DNA from: Sediminicoccus rosea
GTDB taxonomy: Bacteria; Pseudomonadota; Alphaproteobacteria; Acetobacterales; Acetobacteraceae
Direction of reading: 5' to 3'
NCBI RefSeq assembly: GCF_033547095.1
Contig: NZ_CP137852.1
Coordinates: 3,465,501-3,529,500, forward strand
Length of the DNA stretch: 64,000 bases
Part shown: positions 1 through 8,832 of the stretch, in pieces
Layout: every line of letters begins with the position of its first letter
Position numbering within the stretch: position 1 is the first letter of the stretch
Notes under the pieces: model-generated
Told to the model about the DNA's origin: nothing
Databases searched by the model: none
Seen by the model: the letters and a program-made list of their open reading frames with translations, nothing else
Program-made: the position numbers and the translations under genes

Positions 1-224
1 TGCTGCATCATGCGACCCATGTCGCCGCCCATCATGCCGCTCGGGCCGGCCAAGCCGGCTGCCGGCGCCCCAAGCGGCAATACGGGCGGCTGGGCGGCAG
101 GCGGCGCGTCAGGGTGATGGCCCTCGTGTTCCGCACCGGCCGGGAGCGTCGTTTGTGCGAGCGCCGTGCCGGCGAGCCCAACCGCCAGGACTGCCGCTGC
201 GGTGTAGGTGCTGAGCTTCCTCAT
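1..224 (-). CDS. Secreted Met/Gly-rich protein, 3' end outside window
   Basis: The open frame begins at the ATG at 224 and runs off the left edge, so only the first 74 residues are visible. It opens with a clear Sec signal peptide (positive MRK start, hydrophobic core to about residue 22, A-L-A-Q cleavage region). The mature part is His/Pro/Ala rich and ends in a Met-rich stretch (GMMGGDMGRMMQ). Met-rich periplasmic proteins are common metal-binding partners of copper resistance genes. It follows the DUF411 gene by 20 bases on the same strand, so it is probably the last visible gene of the operon that starts at 1134. The family cannot be assigned from this fragment; a periplasmic copper-binding or Spy/CpxP-like protein is a guess from composition and context. 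Confidence 0.7.
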   Translation of the reverse strand, partial: MRKLSTYTAAAVLAVGLAGTALAQTTLPAGAEHEGHHPDAPPAAQPPVLPLGAPAAGLAGPSGMMGGDMGRMMQ

Positions 225-244
225 GGTATTTTCCTTGTTCGTTG

Positions 245-724
245 TCAGACGGCGCGGGCGCCGGTGAAACGCATGAAGGGCCGCTGCCTGCCGTCAGTGG
301 TCCAGGCAATCACGTCGTAGGTCTCGGGCTCACGCCCGGGCATTTCCATGCCGGGCGAGCCGATTGGCATGGCAGGCACCGCAAGGCCGATCACGCCGGC
401 GGGGCGCTCGGAGAGCGCGCGACGGATCGAAAAGGCCGGCACGTGGCCCTCCAGCGCCAGGCCAGCGACACGGCCGGCATGGCACGAGAGCAGATCGGCC
501 GGCGTCCCCAGCATCCGGCGGAATGGCGCGACGGAGGGAACGACGCGATCTGTAACCCCGAACCCTTCGGTACGCAGATGCTCGACCCAGGCGGCGCAAC
601 AGCCGCAGTGGGGGTCACGCCAAACCTCAACATGCTCTTGCCGCTGGGCCACCGCTGGCGCCGCCAGAAGCGCCGCAGTGGCGGAAAACATGCAGCGGCG
701 CTTCATGGCGGCGTAGTCGCTCAT
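245..724 (-). CDS. DUF411 family periplasmic metal-binding protein
   Basis: 159 residues with a signal peptide (hydrophobic stretch about 12-27, cut near AVA-Q). The hallmark is the DPHCGCC motif at residues 37-43 followed by a Trp-x-x-His-Leu helix, which identifies the DUF411 family. Its members usually lie in copper or heavy-metal resistance clusters, with the Cys cluster presumed to bind metal. The start ATG overlaps the stop of the upstream DUF305 gene (ATGA), so the two are translationally coupled; Met7 (MKRR) is an alternative start that would give a more typical signal peptide. Role in copper binding is family and context inference. Confidence 0.85.
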   Translation of the reverse strand: MSDYAAMKRRCMFSATAALLAAPAVAQRQEHVEVWRDPHCGCCAAWVEHLRTEGFGVTDRVVPSVAPFRRMLGTPADLLSCHAGRVAGLALEGHVPAFSIRRALSERPAGVIGLAVPAMPIGSPGMEMPGREPETYDVIAWTTDGRQRPFMRFTGARAV

Positions 725-1134
725 CGCACAGGCAGCCGGGCCACGATCGCACGCATTTGCGCGATCTCACGCTCCTGATCCCGAATGATGCTTTCGGCCA
801 GCGCCCGTACTTCCGGGTCGCGTCCAAACTCCAGCGCGACGCGAGCCATGTCGATGGCACCTTGATGGTGCGGGATCATGCTGGCGGCGAAGTCGCGGTC
901 GGCGTTGCCGGTAAAGGTGATCGCCATGTCACGGTGCATCTTGTCGTTCACCGCCATGAACGCCCGCGTTGACGCCGACGCATTAGCGGGCGCGGCGGCG
1001 CCATGATTGTGGCCGGCCTGCGGCTGCGCGGCACCATGGCCTGGCCCGTGATGCGGCATTTGGGCCACGGCAAAGCCGGCACCCCCAGCGAGCGCGAGAC
1101 CAAGGGCGGCAACAATCAGGGTGGAACGGCGCAT
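721..1134 (-). CDS. DUF305 family secreted protein
   Basis: 137 residues from the ATG at 1134, chosen because an AAAGG ribosome site lies just upstream and the signal peptide (MRRSTL, hydrophobic core, AVAQ) then starts at residue 1; an in-frame ATG at 1182 would add 16 residues. The mature N terminus is a His-rich linker with repeated HG pairs. The C-terminal domain has the DUF305 hallmark [12 protein letters not shown], a ferritin-like His motif, plus [11 protein letters not shown]305 proteins are exported and often accompany copper oxidases and efflux systems; a metal-binding role is likely but the biochemical function is not established. It is the first gene of the unit DUF305-DUF411-Met-rich protein, directly downstream of the copper-type operator at 1207. 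Confidence 0.87.
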   Translation of the reverse strand: MRRSTLIVAALGLALAGGAGFAVAQMPHHGPGHGAAQPQAGHNHGAAAPANASASTRAFMAVNDKMHRDMAITFTGNADRDFAASMIPHHQGAIDMARVALEFGRDPEVRALAESIIRDQEREIAQMRAIVARLPVR

Positions 1135-1184
1135 GGTGGGACCTTTCAATGGATAAAAGTAGTAAGAACGGTACGACCGCAATT

Positions 1185-1221
1185 GTGACGTTGCTTCTCA
1201 CGCAGATGACAAATGATGTCA
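1185..1221 (-). promoter_or_regulatory. Copper-type operator/promoter, copy 1
   Basis: The palindrome TGACA-N5-TGTCA spans 1207-1221. Seven bases downstream on the minus strand lies GAGAAGCAACGTCAC (1185-1199). The identical 15-base element at identical spacing recurs at 12003-12039, and a degenerate version lies at 10071-10107. It precedes the DUF305 unit and overlaps the stop codon of the HMA gene. The half-sites resemble those of OmpR-type copper regulators (CusR/CopR); assignment to the regulator at 2815 is inference. Confidence 0.65.
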
Positions 1222-1440
1222 GGACGGTTCCGTCATCTCCTGGTCGGCAACCGGCACGGCTTGCCATCCGTCGCGGCGCAGCTTTGCCAGCACGGGCGCC
1301 GCGTCTGGGACGTCCAGGCTGGTTTCCCGGCGCTCCAGGCTGATTTCCACGGTGACACCGGGTGCGACCTCGCTCAAACTGGCGCGAACGCCCTTGGCAC
1401 AGCCGCCGCAGTGCATGTTGGCAATCGTCATGTGAAGCAT
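1219..1440 (-). CDS. HMA-domain metal chaperone (CopZ-like)
   Basis: 73-residue single heavy-metal-associated domain with the canonical M-H-C-G-G-C motif at residues 9-14 near the N terminus. Such proteins fold as a ferredoxin-like beta-alpha-beta-beta-alpha-beta unit and carry Cu(I) in the cytoplasm to a P-type ATPase or regulator. Met1 and Met4 are both possible starts. It follows the sensor kinase gene by 67 bases and may be read from that operon or from its own promoter, since the gap holds a half-match to a CueR box. Its stop codon lies inside the operator of the next unit. No copper P-type ATPase is visible in the window. Confidence 0.87.
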   Translation of the reverse strand: MLHMTIANMHCGGCAKGVRASLSEVAPGVTVEISLERRETSLDVPDAAPVLAKLRRDGWQAVPVADQEMTEPS

Positions 1441-1475
1441 GATGCCAGCCCTCCTTGGCTGCAGGACTGGAGGTG

Positions 1476-1500
1476 GTGTTTGCTATTATGGGAAGGTCAA
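1476..1500 (-). promoter_or_regulatory. Possible relic CueR-type half-site before HMA gene
   Basis: On the minus strand TTGACCTTCCCATAAT matches the left half of the copper-responsive MerR/CueR boxes that precede copZ and copA in many Proteobacteria (GACCTTCCC...GGGAAGGTC). The right half is not conserved and no TA-rich -10 is placed at the usual long spacing. It may be a decayed site or chance. Confidence 0.28.
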
Positions 1501-1507
1501 GGCCTGC

Positions 1508-2818
1508 CTATCGCCCGACGCCTTGTTGGCGCGGCAGGGCAATGCGCACCGCCAATCCACCCTGGTCTGCATGGCCCAGTTCGATCGTGCCGCCGCTCGC
1601 CTCGGCAAAGCGTTGCGCGATGGACAGCCCTAATCCGCTCCCGCCGGCACCGCGCGCCATGTCGAGTTGCTGGAACGGCGCAAGGGCGCGGGCTCGGTCA
1701 TCAGGCGCGATCCCTGGCCCGCCATCGCTCACATCCACCACCAGGGCGTCGCGCTCGATCTGAACGGTCAGGCGCACCGGCGGCGCGCCGTGCCGCACGG
1801 CATTGTCCACGAGGTTGGAAAAGGCGCGCTTCGCCGCCACGCGCCGCAGCGGCAACACGGCGCGGGCCGGTCCGTCATAAATCACGTCATGCCCGGCATC
1901 GGATGCGTCCGAGGCTAGCGTCAGCAGGATGGCAGCGAGGTCCGTCGGCACGACCGGCTCGCCGTCGCGCCCCTCGCGGATGTAGTCCAGGGTGCGTGCA
2001 ACCATGGCTTCCATCTCGGCGATGTCCGCCTCCATCCGCGCCCGGTCCTCGCCTTCGGGGAGGAAGCCCGCGCGCAGCCGCAGGCGCGCAAGCGGGGTGC
2101 GCAGATCATGGCTCACCGCCGCCAGCGCCTCGGTCCGGTCCTCCACCAGGCGGCGGATGCGGCCCTGCATGGCGTTGAAGGCGAGGGCCGCATGACGCAC
2201 CTCGACCGGCCCCTCCGTCGCTAGGGGGCGCGCCGCCAGATCATGGCCGATGCCATCGGCGGCATCGGCCAAGCGCCGCAGCGGGCGCGTGATCCAGCGC
2301 ACCACCAGCACCGAGACGATGCCAATTCCCAGCGCCATCGCGACCATCGAGACAATGGCGCCGCGCTCCATCGGGTTTGCCGGTGCCGCAAGCCAGCTCG
2401 CGCCGAAAACGACCCAGCCAGCGCCATCCGGGAGAGGAATGGCCCCCATGACGCGGTGCCCGGGCTCGGCCTTGGGGTCCCAGGACAGCCTGGCACCGGC
2501 GCCAAGCCGCGCGGCCGCCTCCGCGAGAGATGGCGGGGGCTCGCCCTCGGGCACCGGCGGAATGCGGTCCCAATGCAGTTCCACGCCGGGCAGCGACAAG
2601 GCATGCGCGGCGGCGTCGCGCGCTGCCTCCGGCACGGCCGCCACCGTTACGGCAGCGGCAGAGAGGCGCTCGGCGAGGCGCTCCAGCCGCGCGCCGCTCT
2701 CGGCGCCGTGCAGCGCCCGCTCGTGCACGATCATGGACCCAACGTGCAGCAAGGTCAGGCCACCCAGCATCAGCAGCGTGATCCGCCCCGCCAGCGAACG
2801 CGGCCAAGGCACCTTCAC
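1508..2818 (-). CDS. Membrane sensor histidine kinase (copper-type, CusS/CopS-like)
   Basis: 436 residues. TM1 at about 12-31, a periplasmic sensor loop of roughly 120 residues, TM2 at about 153-174, a HAMP linker, then the HisKA motif AVSHDLRTPL with phospho-His 237. The ATPase shows the N box (FSNLVDNAVRHG), G1 (DGGPGI) and G2 (GSGLGLSI), so it should be an active kinase. The start overlaps the stop of the response regulator by four bases, so kinase and regulator are coupled. The periplasmic loop is not visibly rich in Met or His, so copper as the signal rests on the surrounding efflux and oxidase genes. Confidence 0.88.
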   Translation of the reverse strand: MKVPWPRSLAGRITLLMLGGLTLLHVGSMIVHERALHGAESGARLERLAERLSAAAVTVAAVPEAARDAAAHALSLPGVELHWDRIPPVPEGEPPPSLAEAAARLGAGARLSWDPKAEPGHRVMGAIPLPDGAGWVVFGASWLAAPANPMERGAIVSMVAMALGIGIVSVLVVRWITRPLRRLADAADGIGHDLAARPLATEGPVEVRHAALAFNAMQGRIRRLVEDRTEALAAVSHDLRTPLARLRLRAGFLPEGEDRARMEADIAEMEAMVARTLDYIREGRDGEPVVPTDLAAILLTLASDASDAGHDVIYDGPARAVLPLRRVAAKRAFSNLVDNAVRHGAPPVRLTVQIERDALVVDVSDGGPGIAPDDRARALAPFQQLDMARGAGGSGLGLSIAQRFAEASGGTIELGHADQGGLAVRIALPRQQGVGR

Positions 2819-3567
2819 GCGCGCGCCACGTCGGCCACGAAGACGTAGCCGGCGCCGCGCACGGTCTTGATCAGCGGCGGGCTGCTGTCGTCAGGCTCGA
2901 TTTTGCGGCGCAGCCGGCCCACCTGCACATCCACCGTACGATCAAAAGGGTCCACGCCGACGCGCCGCTTCGCCACTTCCAGCAGCTGCTCGCGCGACAG
3001 CACACGCTGCGGATGTTCCAGAAATGCTATCAAAAGATCGTACTCGGCGCCGGAGAGATCCACCACGGCACCCTCTGGTGAAGTGAGCTCACGTCGTGCC
3101 GTGTCCAAAACCCAGCCAGCAAAGGTAAGGCGGCGGGACCTGGATTCGGCATTGGTCTCTCCCGGGGCGGTGCGGCGTAATAGGGCGCGCACGCGCGCCA
3201 CCAGCTCGCGCGGTGAGAAAGGCTTCGCCACATAGTCATCGGCACCGAGTTCCAGGCCCAGCACGCGATCCATCTCCTCGCCGCGCGCCGTCAGCATCAT
3301 CACCGGCATGCGGGACCGCTCGCGCAGGCGGCGCAGCAGGTCGAGCCCGGAGACGCCTGGCAGCATCACATCGAGCAAAAGGATGTCGGGCGGGGCCGCT
3401 GGCCCGTCGAGCATTTCCCACATCTCGCGACCGTCCCGCGCGCCGGAAACTCGGAACCCCGCCTCGCGCAGCAGCCGCGTGACCAGATTGCGCATCTCGC
3501 CATCATCCTCAACGACCAGGACATGGGCTTCAGGGGCGAGCAACCGGCGTTCGGCGGGGTCAAGCAT
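2815..3567 (-). CDS. OmpR-family response regulator (CusR/CopR-like)
   Basis: 250 residues. The receiver domain (about 15-130) keeps the acidic pair (EDD, 20-22), phospho-acceptor Asp66 (DILLLDVMLPG), the Thr switch and Lys115 (YVAKPF). The C-terminal winged-helix domain (about 145-245) has the recognition helix region (DRTVDVQVGRLRRKIE) and the RGAGYVF wing. It lies 17 bases after the small secreted protein gene and overlaps the kinase. It is the natural candidate to bind the TGACA-N5-TGTCA sites found at 1207, 10093 and 12025, which would make the whole island an autoregulated unit. Confidence 0.9.
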   Translation of the reverse strand: MLDPAERRLLAPEAHVLVVEDDGEMRNLVTRLLREAGFRVSGARDGREMWEMLDGPAAPPDILLLDVMLPGVSGLDLLRRLRERSRMPVMMLTARGEEMDRVLGLELGADDYVAKPFSPRELVARVRALLRRTAPGETNAESRSRRLTFAGWVLDTARRELTSPEGAVVDLSGAEYDLLIAFLEHPQRVLSREQLLEVAKRRVGVDPFDRTVDVQVGRLRRKIEPDDSSPPLIKTVRGAGYVFVADVARA

Positions 3568-3584
3568 GGGCGGACAATCCTGGG

Positions 3585-3968
3585 TTATTCGATCGGCGTG
3601 AAGCGGGCCTGACGCTGTGGCTGGCCCGGCAGCGTCAGTGTGGCGACGACGCGCATAGCGCGGTCAGCGCGAAAATCGCCGCGCGCGACCAGAAAGGCGC
3701 CACCATCGCCCAGCGCCAGGGGAAGGGTCTGCGACCTGCCCTGCGCCAACACGACGACGCTGCCGCTGGCACCCGCCGCCGTCACCGGGTGATCGTGGGC
3801 GTCGAGCACCCAGACCCGGATCTCACCATCTCGCGCCAGCACCTCCACATGACGATCGCCTATTTCGCCAATGACGCCACCGTTGACGCCGCGGCCCCCG
3901 CCATGGGCAAGGGCCTGCCCGGTAGAGACCGCGAGGAAGGCGAGGAGAAGAAGCCAACGATGGGTCAT
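3585..3968 (-). CDS. Small exported protein of the efflux operon
   Basis: 127 residues from the ATG at 3968, preferred because GAGGA lies at proper distance upstream; an ATG four codons earlier (3980) has no ribosome site. It carries a signal peptide (MTHRWLLLLAFLAVS...ALA) followed by HGGGRG. The rest is beta-rich, with DGEIRVWVLDAHDHPV suggesting a small Ig-like or transthyretin-like fold. It sits 16 bases after cusA and 17 before the regulator gene, so it is part of the efflux operon. I do not recognise a named family; a periplasmic accessory of the efflux pump is inferred from position. Confidence 0.75.
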   Translation of the reverse strand: MTHRWLLLLAFLAVSTGQALAHGGGRGVNGGVIGEIGDRHVEVLARDGEIRVWVLDAHDHPVTAAGASGSVVVLAQGRSQTLPLALGDGGAFLVARGDFRADRAMRVVATLTLPGQPQRQARFTPIE

Positions 3969-3984
3969 GATGATCCTCATAAGG

Positions 3985-6900
3985 TCAGAAGGTTTCGAGA
4001 GCCGTACGTTGCTGTCCGGCGACCGCCTTGCGCTCCGCCGCCTCGGCCCGCAACCGCTCCAACGCGGGCCGCCCGAAGCGGTGGAACAGGATGGGCGTGA
4101 CGAACGCGTCGAGCAGCGTGGCCGAGACCAGCCCGCCCAGGATGGTGACGGCCACCGGGTGCAGGATCTCCTTGCCTGGCGCATCGGCGCCGATGGCCAG
4201 CGGGATCAGGGCGAGGCCGGCAGCGAGCGCCGTCATCAGCACCGGCGTCAGGCGCTCTGCGCTGCCGCGCAGCACCAGCGCCAGTCCCCATCGCTCACCC
4301 TCATGGAGGGCGAGGTTGAGGTAATGGCTGACCTTGAGGATGCCGTTGCGCGTCGTGATGCCGGTCAGCGTCACGAAGCCCACCATGGTCGCGACCGAGA
4401 GGGGCTGGCCGGCGATCCACAGCGCGGCCACGGCGCCGATCAGCGCGAGCGGCACGTTGCCCATGATGATGGCGGCCAGCATGGCCGAGCGGTAGCGCGA
4501 GTACAGCACGACGAAGATGAGCGAGAGGGAAATCAGGGCCAGGACGCCAATGGTCTGCATCGCCTCCTCCTGCGCCTGAAAGGTACCCTCGAGGCTGGTC
4601 GTGTAGCCCGGCGGAAGGGCCATGCGGGCGACCTCCTCCCGGATAGCGGCGACCACGGCGGCCATGTCGGCGCCGGGCGTAGTGTTGGCCAGCACCACCA
4701 TGCGGCGGCGGGCGCCCTCGCGCAGGATCTGGTTAGGGCCGTCGGACTCCTCGACGGTGGCAAGCATGCGGAGCGGCACGCGGCCGCCCGGCGTCTCGAC
4801 GAGGGCTTCCGCTAGCCGCGCCGTGGTGCGGTCGGCGTCGGAGAGGCGCATCACCACGTCGAAGCGGCGCGGGCCGTCCATGATCTGGCTGATGATTGTC
4901 CCGCCCGTCAGTGACTGCAGGGTCTCGGTCAGCGACGCGGCGGAGACGCCGTAGAGCGCCGCGCGTTCGTGGTCCACCGCGATACGCAGCTGCGGCACCC
5001 GCACCTGCCGTTCAAGCTGGAGGTCGGCTAGGCCAGGCACATTGGCGGCGAGGCGCGAGCGCAGCGTTTCCGACAGCGTCCGCAGCGTGTCGAGGTCGTC
5101 GCCGAACACCTTCAGCGCGATCTGCGCCCGCACGCCGGAGAGCATGTGGTCCAGCCGGTGCGAGATCGGCTGGCCGAGGTTGATCGCGGCCGGCAGGGCT
5201 GAAAGCCGGCTGCGGATGTCCGCCAGCACTTCGGCGCGCGGCCTGCCGCTTTCGCGCAGGTCGAGGTCGAGTTCGGAGGTATGGACGCCCTCGGCATGTT
5301 CATCCAGCTCGGCGCGGCCGGTGCGGCGGCCCACGCCCTTTACCTCAGGCACGGCCATGACGAGCCGCTCGGCGACGGTGCCCAAGGCATCGGACTGCGC
5401 CAGCGAGATGCCGGGCTGGTAGGTCAGGCCGATGACGATGGTGCCCTCGTTGAAGGCGGGCAGGAAGGCGCGCGGAAGATACACGGCGGAAACGCCGGCC
5501 ACCGCCACACCCGCCGCGGCAAGTCCCAGCACAAGGGAGCGGTGGCCGAAGCCCCAGCGCAGTGCGCGATCATTGCCGGCCTTGAGCTTGCGCACCAGCC
5601 ATCCGTCGCCATGCGCCATGCGCTTCATGCGCGGCAGCAGATAGTAGCACAGCACGGGCGTCACCGTGATGGAGACCAGCAAGGAACACAGGATGGAGAC
5701 GATGTAGGCAATGCCGAGCGGCGCGAAGAGCCGCCCCTCTATGCCTGACAGGGCGAAGAGCGGCAGGAACACCAGGACGATGATCAGGGTGGCGTAGACG
5801 ATACCCGAGCGAACCTCGGAGCTCGCGGCGGCGATCACATGCAGCGCGGAATCGGGGACGGCCTTGTCCCGGTTCTCGCGCAGCCTGCGGAAGATGTTCT
5901 CCACGTCCACCACCGCGTCGTCCACCAGTTCCCCCACGGCAATGGCAATACCGCCGAGCGTCATGGTGTTGATCGACAGGCCGAAGGCCGCGAAGAGAAT
6001 TGCCGTAAGCAGGATCGAGAGCGGGATCGCGGTGAGCGAGATGAAGGTTGTGCGCACGTTCAACAGGAAGGCGAACAACACGATCGCGACGACGATGAAC
6101 GCCTCCGCCAGCACTTGCTGGAGGTTGGCGATGCTCTGCTCGATGAAGCCGGCCTGCCGGAATTTGATGCGGTCGGCGACCACGCCGCGCGGCATGCCGC
6201 GCTGCAGTTCGGCCAGCGCCGCCTCGACGGCGCGGGTGAGGCGGATGGTATCGGCGCCAGGCTGCTTGCCGATGCCCAGGATCACCGCCGGTGCGCCATC
6301 CACCCCGGCATCGCCGCGCTTGAAGCGGGCACCGAACTCGACCGTCGCCACCTGGCGCAGCGCGATGGGCTGGCCTTCGCGGAAGCCCACGGTCGCGTTG
6401 CGGAGATCCTCCAGCGAGGTGGTGCGGCCGATGTTGCGGATCAGGAACTCGCGCCCCGCCTGGTCGACATAGCCGCCGCCGGCATTGACGCCGAACTGGC
6501 GCAGGGCTGCCACCATCTGCTCATGCGTCAGGTCCAGCGCATGCAGCCGCTCCATGTCGGGCATGACGCGGAACTGCCGCACCTCGCCGCCGATGGGGAT
6601 CACCTGGCTGATCCCGGGAATGGTCAGCAGTCGCGGCCGCATCACCCAATCGGCGATCTCGCGCAGCTGCATCGGTGTGACGCTGCCATCGGCCGGTGCC
6701 GTCAGCGCCACCAGCATGATCTCGCCCATGATCGACGAGACGGGGGCCATGGAAGGCAGCACACGCGGCGGCAGCTGTCCCTGGATCTGGTTCAGCCGCT
6801 CGCTCACCTGCTGGCGCGCGCGCCAGATGTCCGCGCCCCAGTCGAACTCGACGAAGACGATGGACAGCCCGACAGAGGACACGGAGCGCACGCGCGTGAC

Positions 6901-7137
6901 GCCGGGCAGACCGTTCACAGCCGTCTCAATTGGGAAGGAGACGAGCTGCTCGACCTCCTCCGGCGCGAAGCCCTCCGCCTCGGTCATCAGGGTGACGGTG
7001 GGCTTGTTCAGGTCCGGGAAGACATCCACGGGCATGCGGGTGAGCGTCCACGTGCCATAGGCGGAGACGAGCAATGCGGCGACCAGCACGAAGAGCCGGT
7101 TGCGCAGCGAGAAGCCGACGAGGGCGTTGAAGAACAT
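3985..7137 (-). CDS. cusA: CusA/CzcA-family heavy-metal RND efflux pump
   Basis: 1050 residues, the usual length for an inner-membrane heavy-metal RND proton antiporter. It starts with the cytoplasmic MFFNALVGFSLRNR helix and TM1, then a porter domain (MPVDVFPDLNKPTVT), a central TM bundle, a second periplasmic half and the C-terminal TM block. TM4 carries GELVDDAVVDVEN, the acidic proton-relay motif of heavy-metal RND pumps. It would take metal, probably Cu(I)/Ag(I), from periplasm or cytoplasm and drive it out with the adaptor and outer-membrane channel encoded just upstream. Substrate is inferred from the neighbouring multicopper oxidase and DUF305/DUF411 genes; a Zn/Co/Cd pump cannot be excluded from the TM4 motif alone. 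Confidence 0.93.
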   Translation of the reverse strand: MFFNALVGFSLRNRLFVLVAALLVSAYGTWTLTRMPVDVFPDLNKPTVTLMTEAEGFAPEEVEQLVSFPIETAVNGLPGVTRVRSVSSVGLSIVFVEFDWGADIWRARQQVSERLNQIQGQLPPRVLPSMAPVSSIMGEIMLVALTAPADGSVTPMQLREIADWVMRPRLLTIPGISQVIPIGGEVRQFRVMPDMERLHALDLTHEQMVAALRQFGVNAGGGYVDQAGREFLIRNIGRTTSLEDLRNATVGFREGQPIALRQVATVEFGARFKRGDAGVDGAPAVILGIGKQPGADTIRLTRAVEAALAELQRGMPRGVVADRIKFRQAGFIEQSIANLQQVLAEAFIVVAIVLFAFLLNVRTTFISLTAIPLSILLTAILFAAFGLSINTMTLGGIAIAVGELVDDAVVDVENIFRRLRENRDKAVPDSALHVIAAASSEVRSGIVYATLIIVLVFLPLFALSGIEGRLFAPLGIAYIVSILCSLLVSITVTPVLCYYLLPRMKRMAHGDGWLVRKLKAGNDRALRWGFGHRSLVLGLAAAGVAVAGVSAVYLPRAFLPAFNEGTIVIGLTYQPGISLAQSDALGTVAERLVMAVPEVKGVGRRTGRAELDEHAEGVHTSELDLDLRESGRPRAEVLADIRSRLSALPAAINLGQPISHRLDHMLSGVRAQIALKVFGDDLDTLRTLSETLRSRLAANVPGLADLQLERQVRVPQLRIAVDHERAALYGVSAASLTETLQSLTGGTIISQIMDGPRRFDVVMRLSDADRTTARLAEALVETPGGRVPLRMLATVEESDGPNQILREGARRRMVVLANTTPGADMAAVVAAIREEVARMALPPGYTTSLEGTFQAQEEAMQTIGVLALISLSLIFVVLYSRYRSAMLAAIIMGNVPLALIGAVAALWIAGQPLSVATMVGFVTLTGITTRNGILKVSHYLNLALHEGERWGLALVLRGSAERLTPVLMTALAAGLALIPLAIGADAPGKEILHPVAVTILGGLVSATLLDAFVTPILFHRFGRPALERLRAEAAERKAVAGQQRTALETF

Positions 7138-7140
7138 GGC

Positions 7141-8832
7141 TCAGCGCACCTGAGCAATGAGGCCGGCGCCCTGGACGACGACGCGTCGCCCGGCCTCCAG
7201 CCCAGCCGTCACGACCACCCGCGTGCCATCCAGCGGCTGCACGCGCACCTGGCGCGGCACGAAGCGCTCGGCCGTTGCATGCTCGAACACAACGGGTGGG
7301 CCTTCGGCGGAGCGCACCACCGCATCGGCCGGCAGGACAATGCCCTGCACCTGCCGCGCGGTGCGCAACGTGACCATGACCGAGGAACCGATGGGTGAGT
7401 CCGCCGGCGGGCTTTCCACACGGAAGTTCACCGGCACGGCCTGCTGCCGCACAGTCAATCCGCGGCCCATGAACGTGAGCTCCACGGTCCGGCCATCGGC
7501 CAGCGTGGCGGTGGCGCCGGCGACGCGGTCCAGCCCCTGGCGTTCGAAGGCCAGCGCCTCCACCCAGAGACGCGAAGGATCGACGATGTCGAAGACAGAG
7601 ACTTGGCTGTCCACCAGCTGCCCCACCGCGCCTCGCACGACGGAGACCACGCCGGAAACCGGCGCCACCAACGGCTCACGGCCCGATAAGGCCGGCTGGA
7701 TGGCCAGGCGGCGCTGCCGCGCGCCGGCGAGCTCGGCCTGCGCCTCGGAGATTTCGCGTTCAGAGACGCTGCCGCGCAATGCAACGAGACGACGCACGCG
7801 CGCGTCGAGGATCGTGATCTGCGCATCCAGTTCCGCGGCGTTCTGCACCAGCCCGCCGCGCTCGGCCGCGCTGTAGGTCGGCAGCACGAAGGCCAGCACG
7901 TCACCGCGCTCGACGCGCTGCCCCAAGATGGGAAAGCCGCGCTCGGTGGGCTCCAGCCGCCCGGGCTGGGAGGATTGCACCCGGCCGGAGGCGTTGGGAT
8001 CGGGCACCAGCGTGCCGACCATGCGGATGGAGGCCGATGCATCACCGCTGGCCGTCACCTGCGTGCGGATCGTCAGCAGGCGCTGCGAACCCTTGGGCAT
8101 GAAGATCGCGCCATCCTCCAGACGGCGGGGCGCCTCGAAGGTGGAGGTCGAGCCTGGCGCCGAGCCGTGGCCAGGATCGGCCCAGGCGGGCGCGGCGAGC
8201 AGTGCGAGGCCGAGGCCCAGTGCGGCGACGTGCCGCGCGGGTGCTTCCACCGAAACGGGCTTGGTGGGCACGGGCGCCGGGGTCGTTTCATCCTCCTCCA
8301 CCATCGCGGGCAGCGGCCGGCGGACGGAGCTGCGGCCCAGCAGCACGCCCACCACCAGCAGCAAGGCGCCGAGTGCCAGCTGCGTCGCGGTGCCGCGAAG
8401 CAACGCCAACGCCGAAGCCGCCGCGCCCTGGGTCGTGGCGAGTTCGGGCACATCAAGCCGCGCTGTCAGGAGGTCCATCTCCTCGCCGGCGCTCACGGTG
8501 AACACCACGTCGCGTGGCCCGGGTCGAGCCAGAAGCGGAGAGCGCACGACAAAGAGGCCGATGCCCTGCCGCTCCGCCGCCACCTCCTGGCCATCGATCG
8601 TAAGCGTCACGCTGCCATCCACTGGCGCGTTGTCGGACCAGCGATCCGCGTAGATGGTGAGCACACCACCGGGCTGCAGGACGGAGACGATTTCGAACAG
8701 ATCACTGTGCGTCTCCGCGCGTGGCAGGGCGGTCGCCACAGCTGTGCTATCGTCATCATGCCCGGGATGGGCCGGGGCGGGACCCATGACGCCGAGGATC
8801 AGCGTCATGGCCAGAAAGATGTATCGGATCAT
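7141..8832 (-). CDS. cusB: CusB-like periplasmic adaptor with extra N-terminal module
   Basis: 563 residues, longer than the usual 380-450 for this family. Residues about 1-175 are an unusual front module: signal peptide, a HPGHDDD metal-binding-like start, a beta-rich periplasmic domain, and a TM at about 150-168. A second hydrophobic segment (about 203-220, ending AWADPGHG) looks like a second signal peptide/anchor. From about 230 on it is a normal membrane-fusion protein: RVQSSQPGRLE barrel-sandwich start, helical hairpin (about 315-385), second lipoyl half (LVAPVSGVVSVV), beta-barrel and C-terminal domain. It links CusA to the outer-membrane channel. It overlaps the channel gene by four bases and lies 3 bases before cusA. 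Confidence 0.9.
   Translation of the reverse strand: MIRYIFLAMTLILGVMGPAPAHPGHDDDSTAVATALPRAETHSDLFEIVSVLQPGGVLTIYADRWSDNAPVDGSVTLTIDGQEVAAERQGIGLFVVRSPLLARPGPRDVVFTVSAGEEMDLLTARLDVPELATTQGAAASALALLRGTATQLALGALLLVVGVLLGRSSVRRPLPAMVEEDETTPAPVPTKPVSVEAPARHVAALGLGLALLAAPAWADPGHGSAPGSTSTFEAPRRLEDGAIFMPKGSQRLLTIRTQVTASGDASASIRMVGTLVPDPNASGRVQSSQPGRLEPTERGFPILGQRVERGDVLAFVLPTYSAAERGGLVQNAAELDAQITILDARVRRLVALRGSVSEREISEAQAELAGARQRRLAIQPALSGREPLVAPVSGVVSVVRGAVGQLVDSQVSVFDIVDPSRLWVEALAFERQGLDRVAGATATLADGRTVELTFMGRGLTVRQQAVPVNFRVESPPADSPIGSSVMVTLRTARQVQGIVLPADAVVRSAEGPPVVFEHATAERFVPRQVRVQPLDGTRVVVTAGLEAGRRVVVQGAGLIAQVR

Noticed and set aside
5839-7398. Long plus-strand open frame (over 500 codons) opposite cusA and cusB
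   Set aside because: It is antisense to two clear genes, has His/Arg/Asp-rich low-complexity translation with no domain, and arises from high GC third positions.
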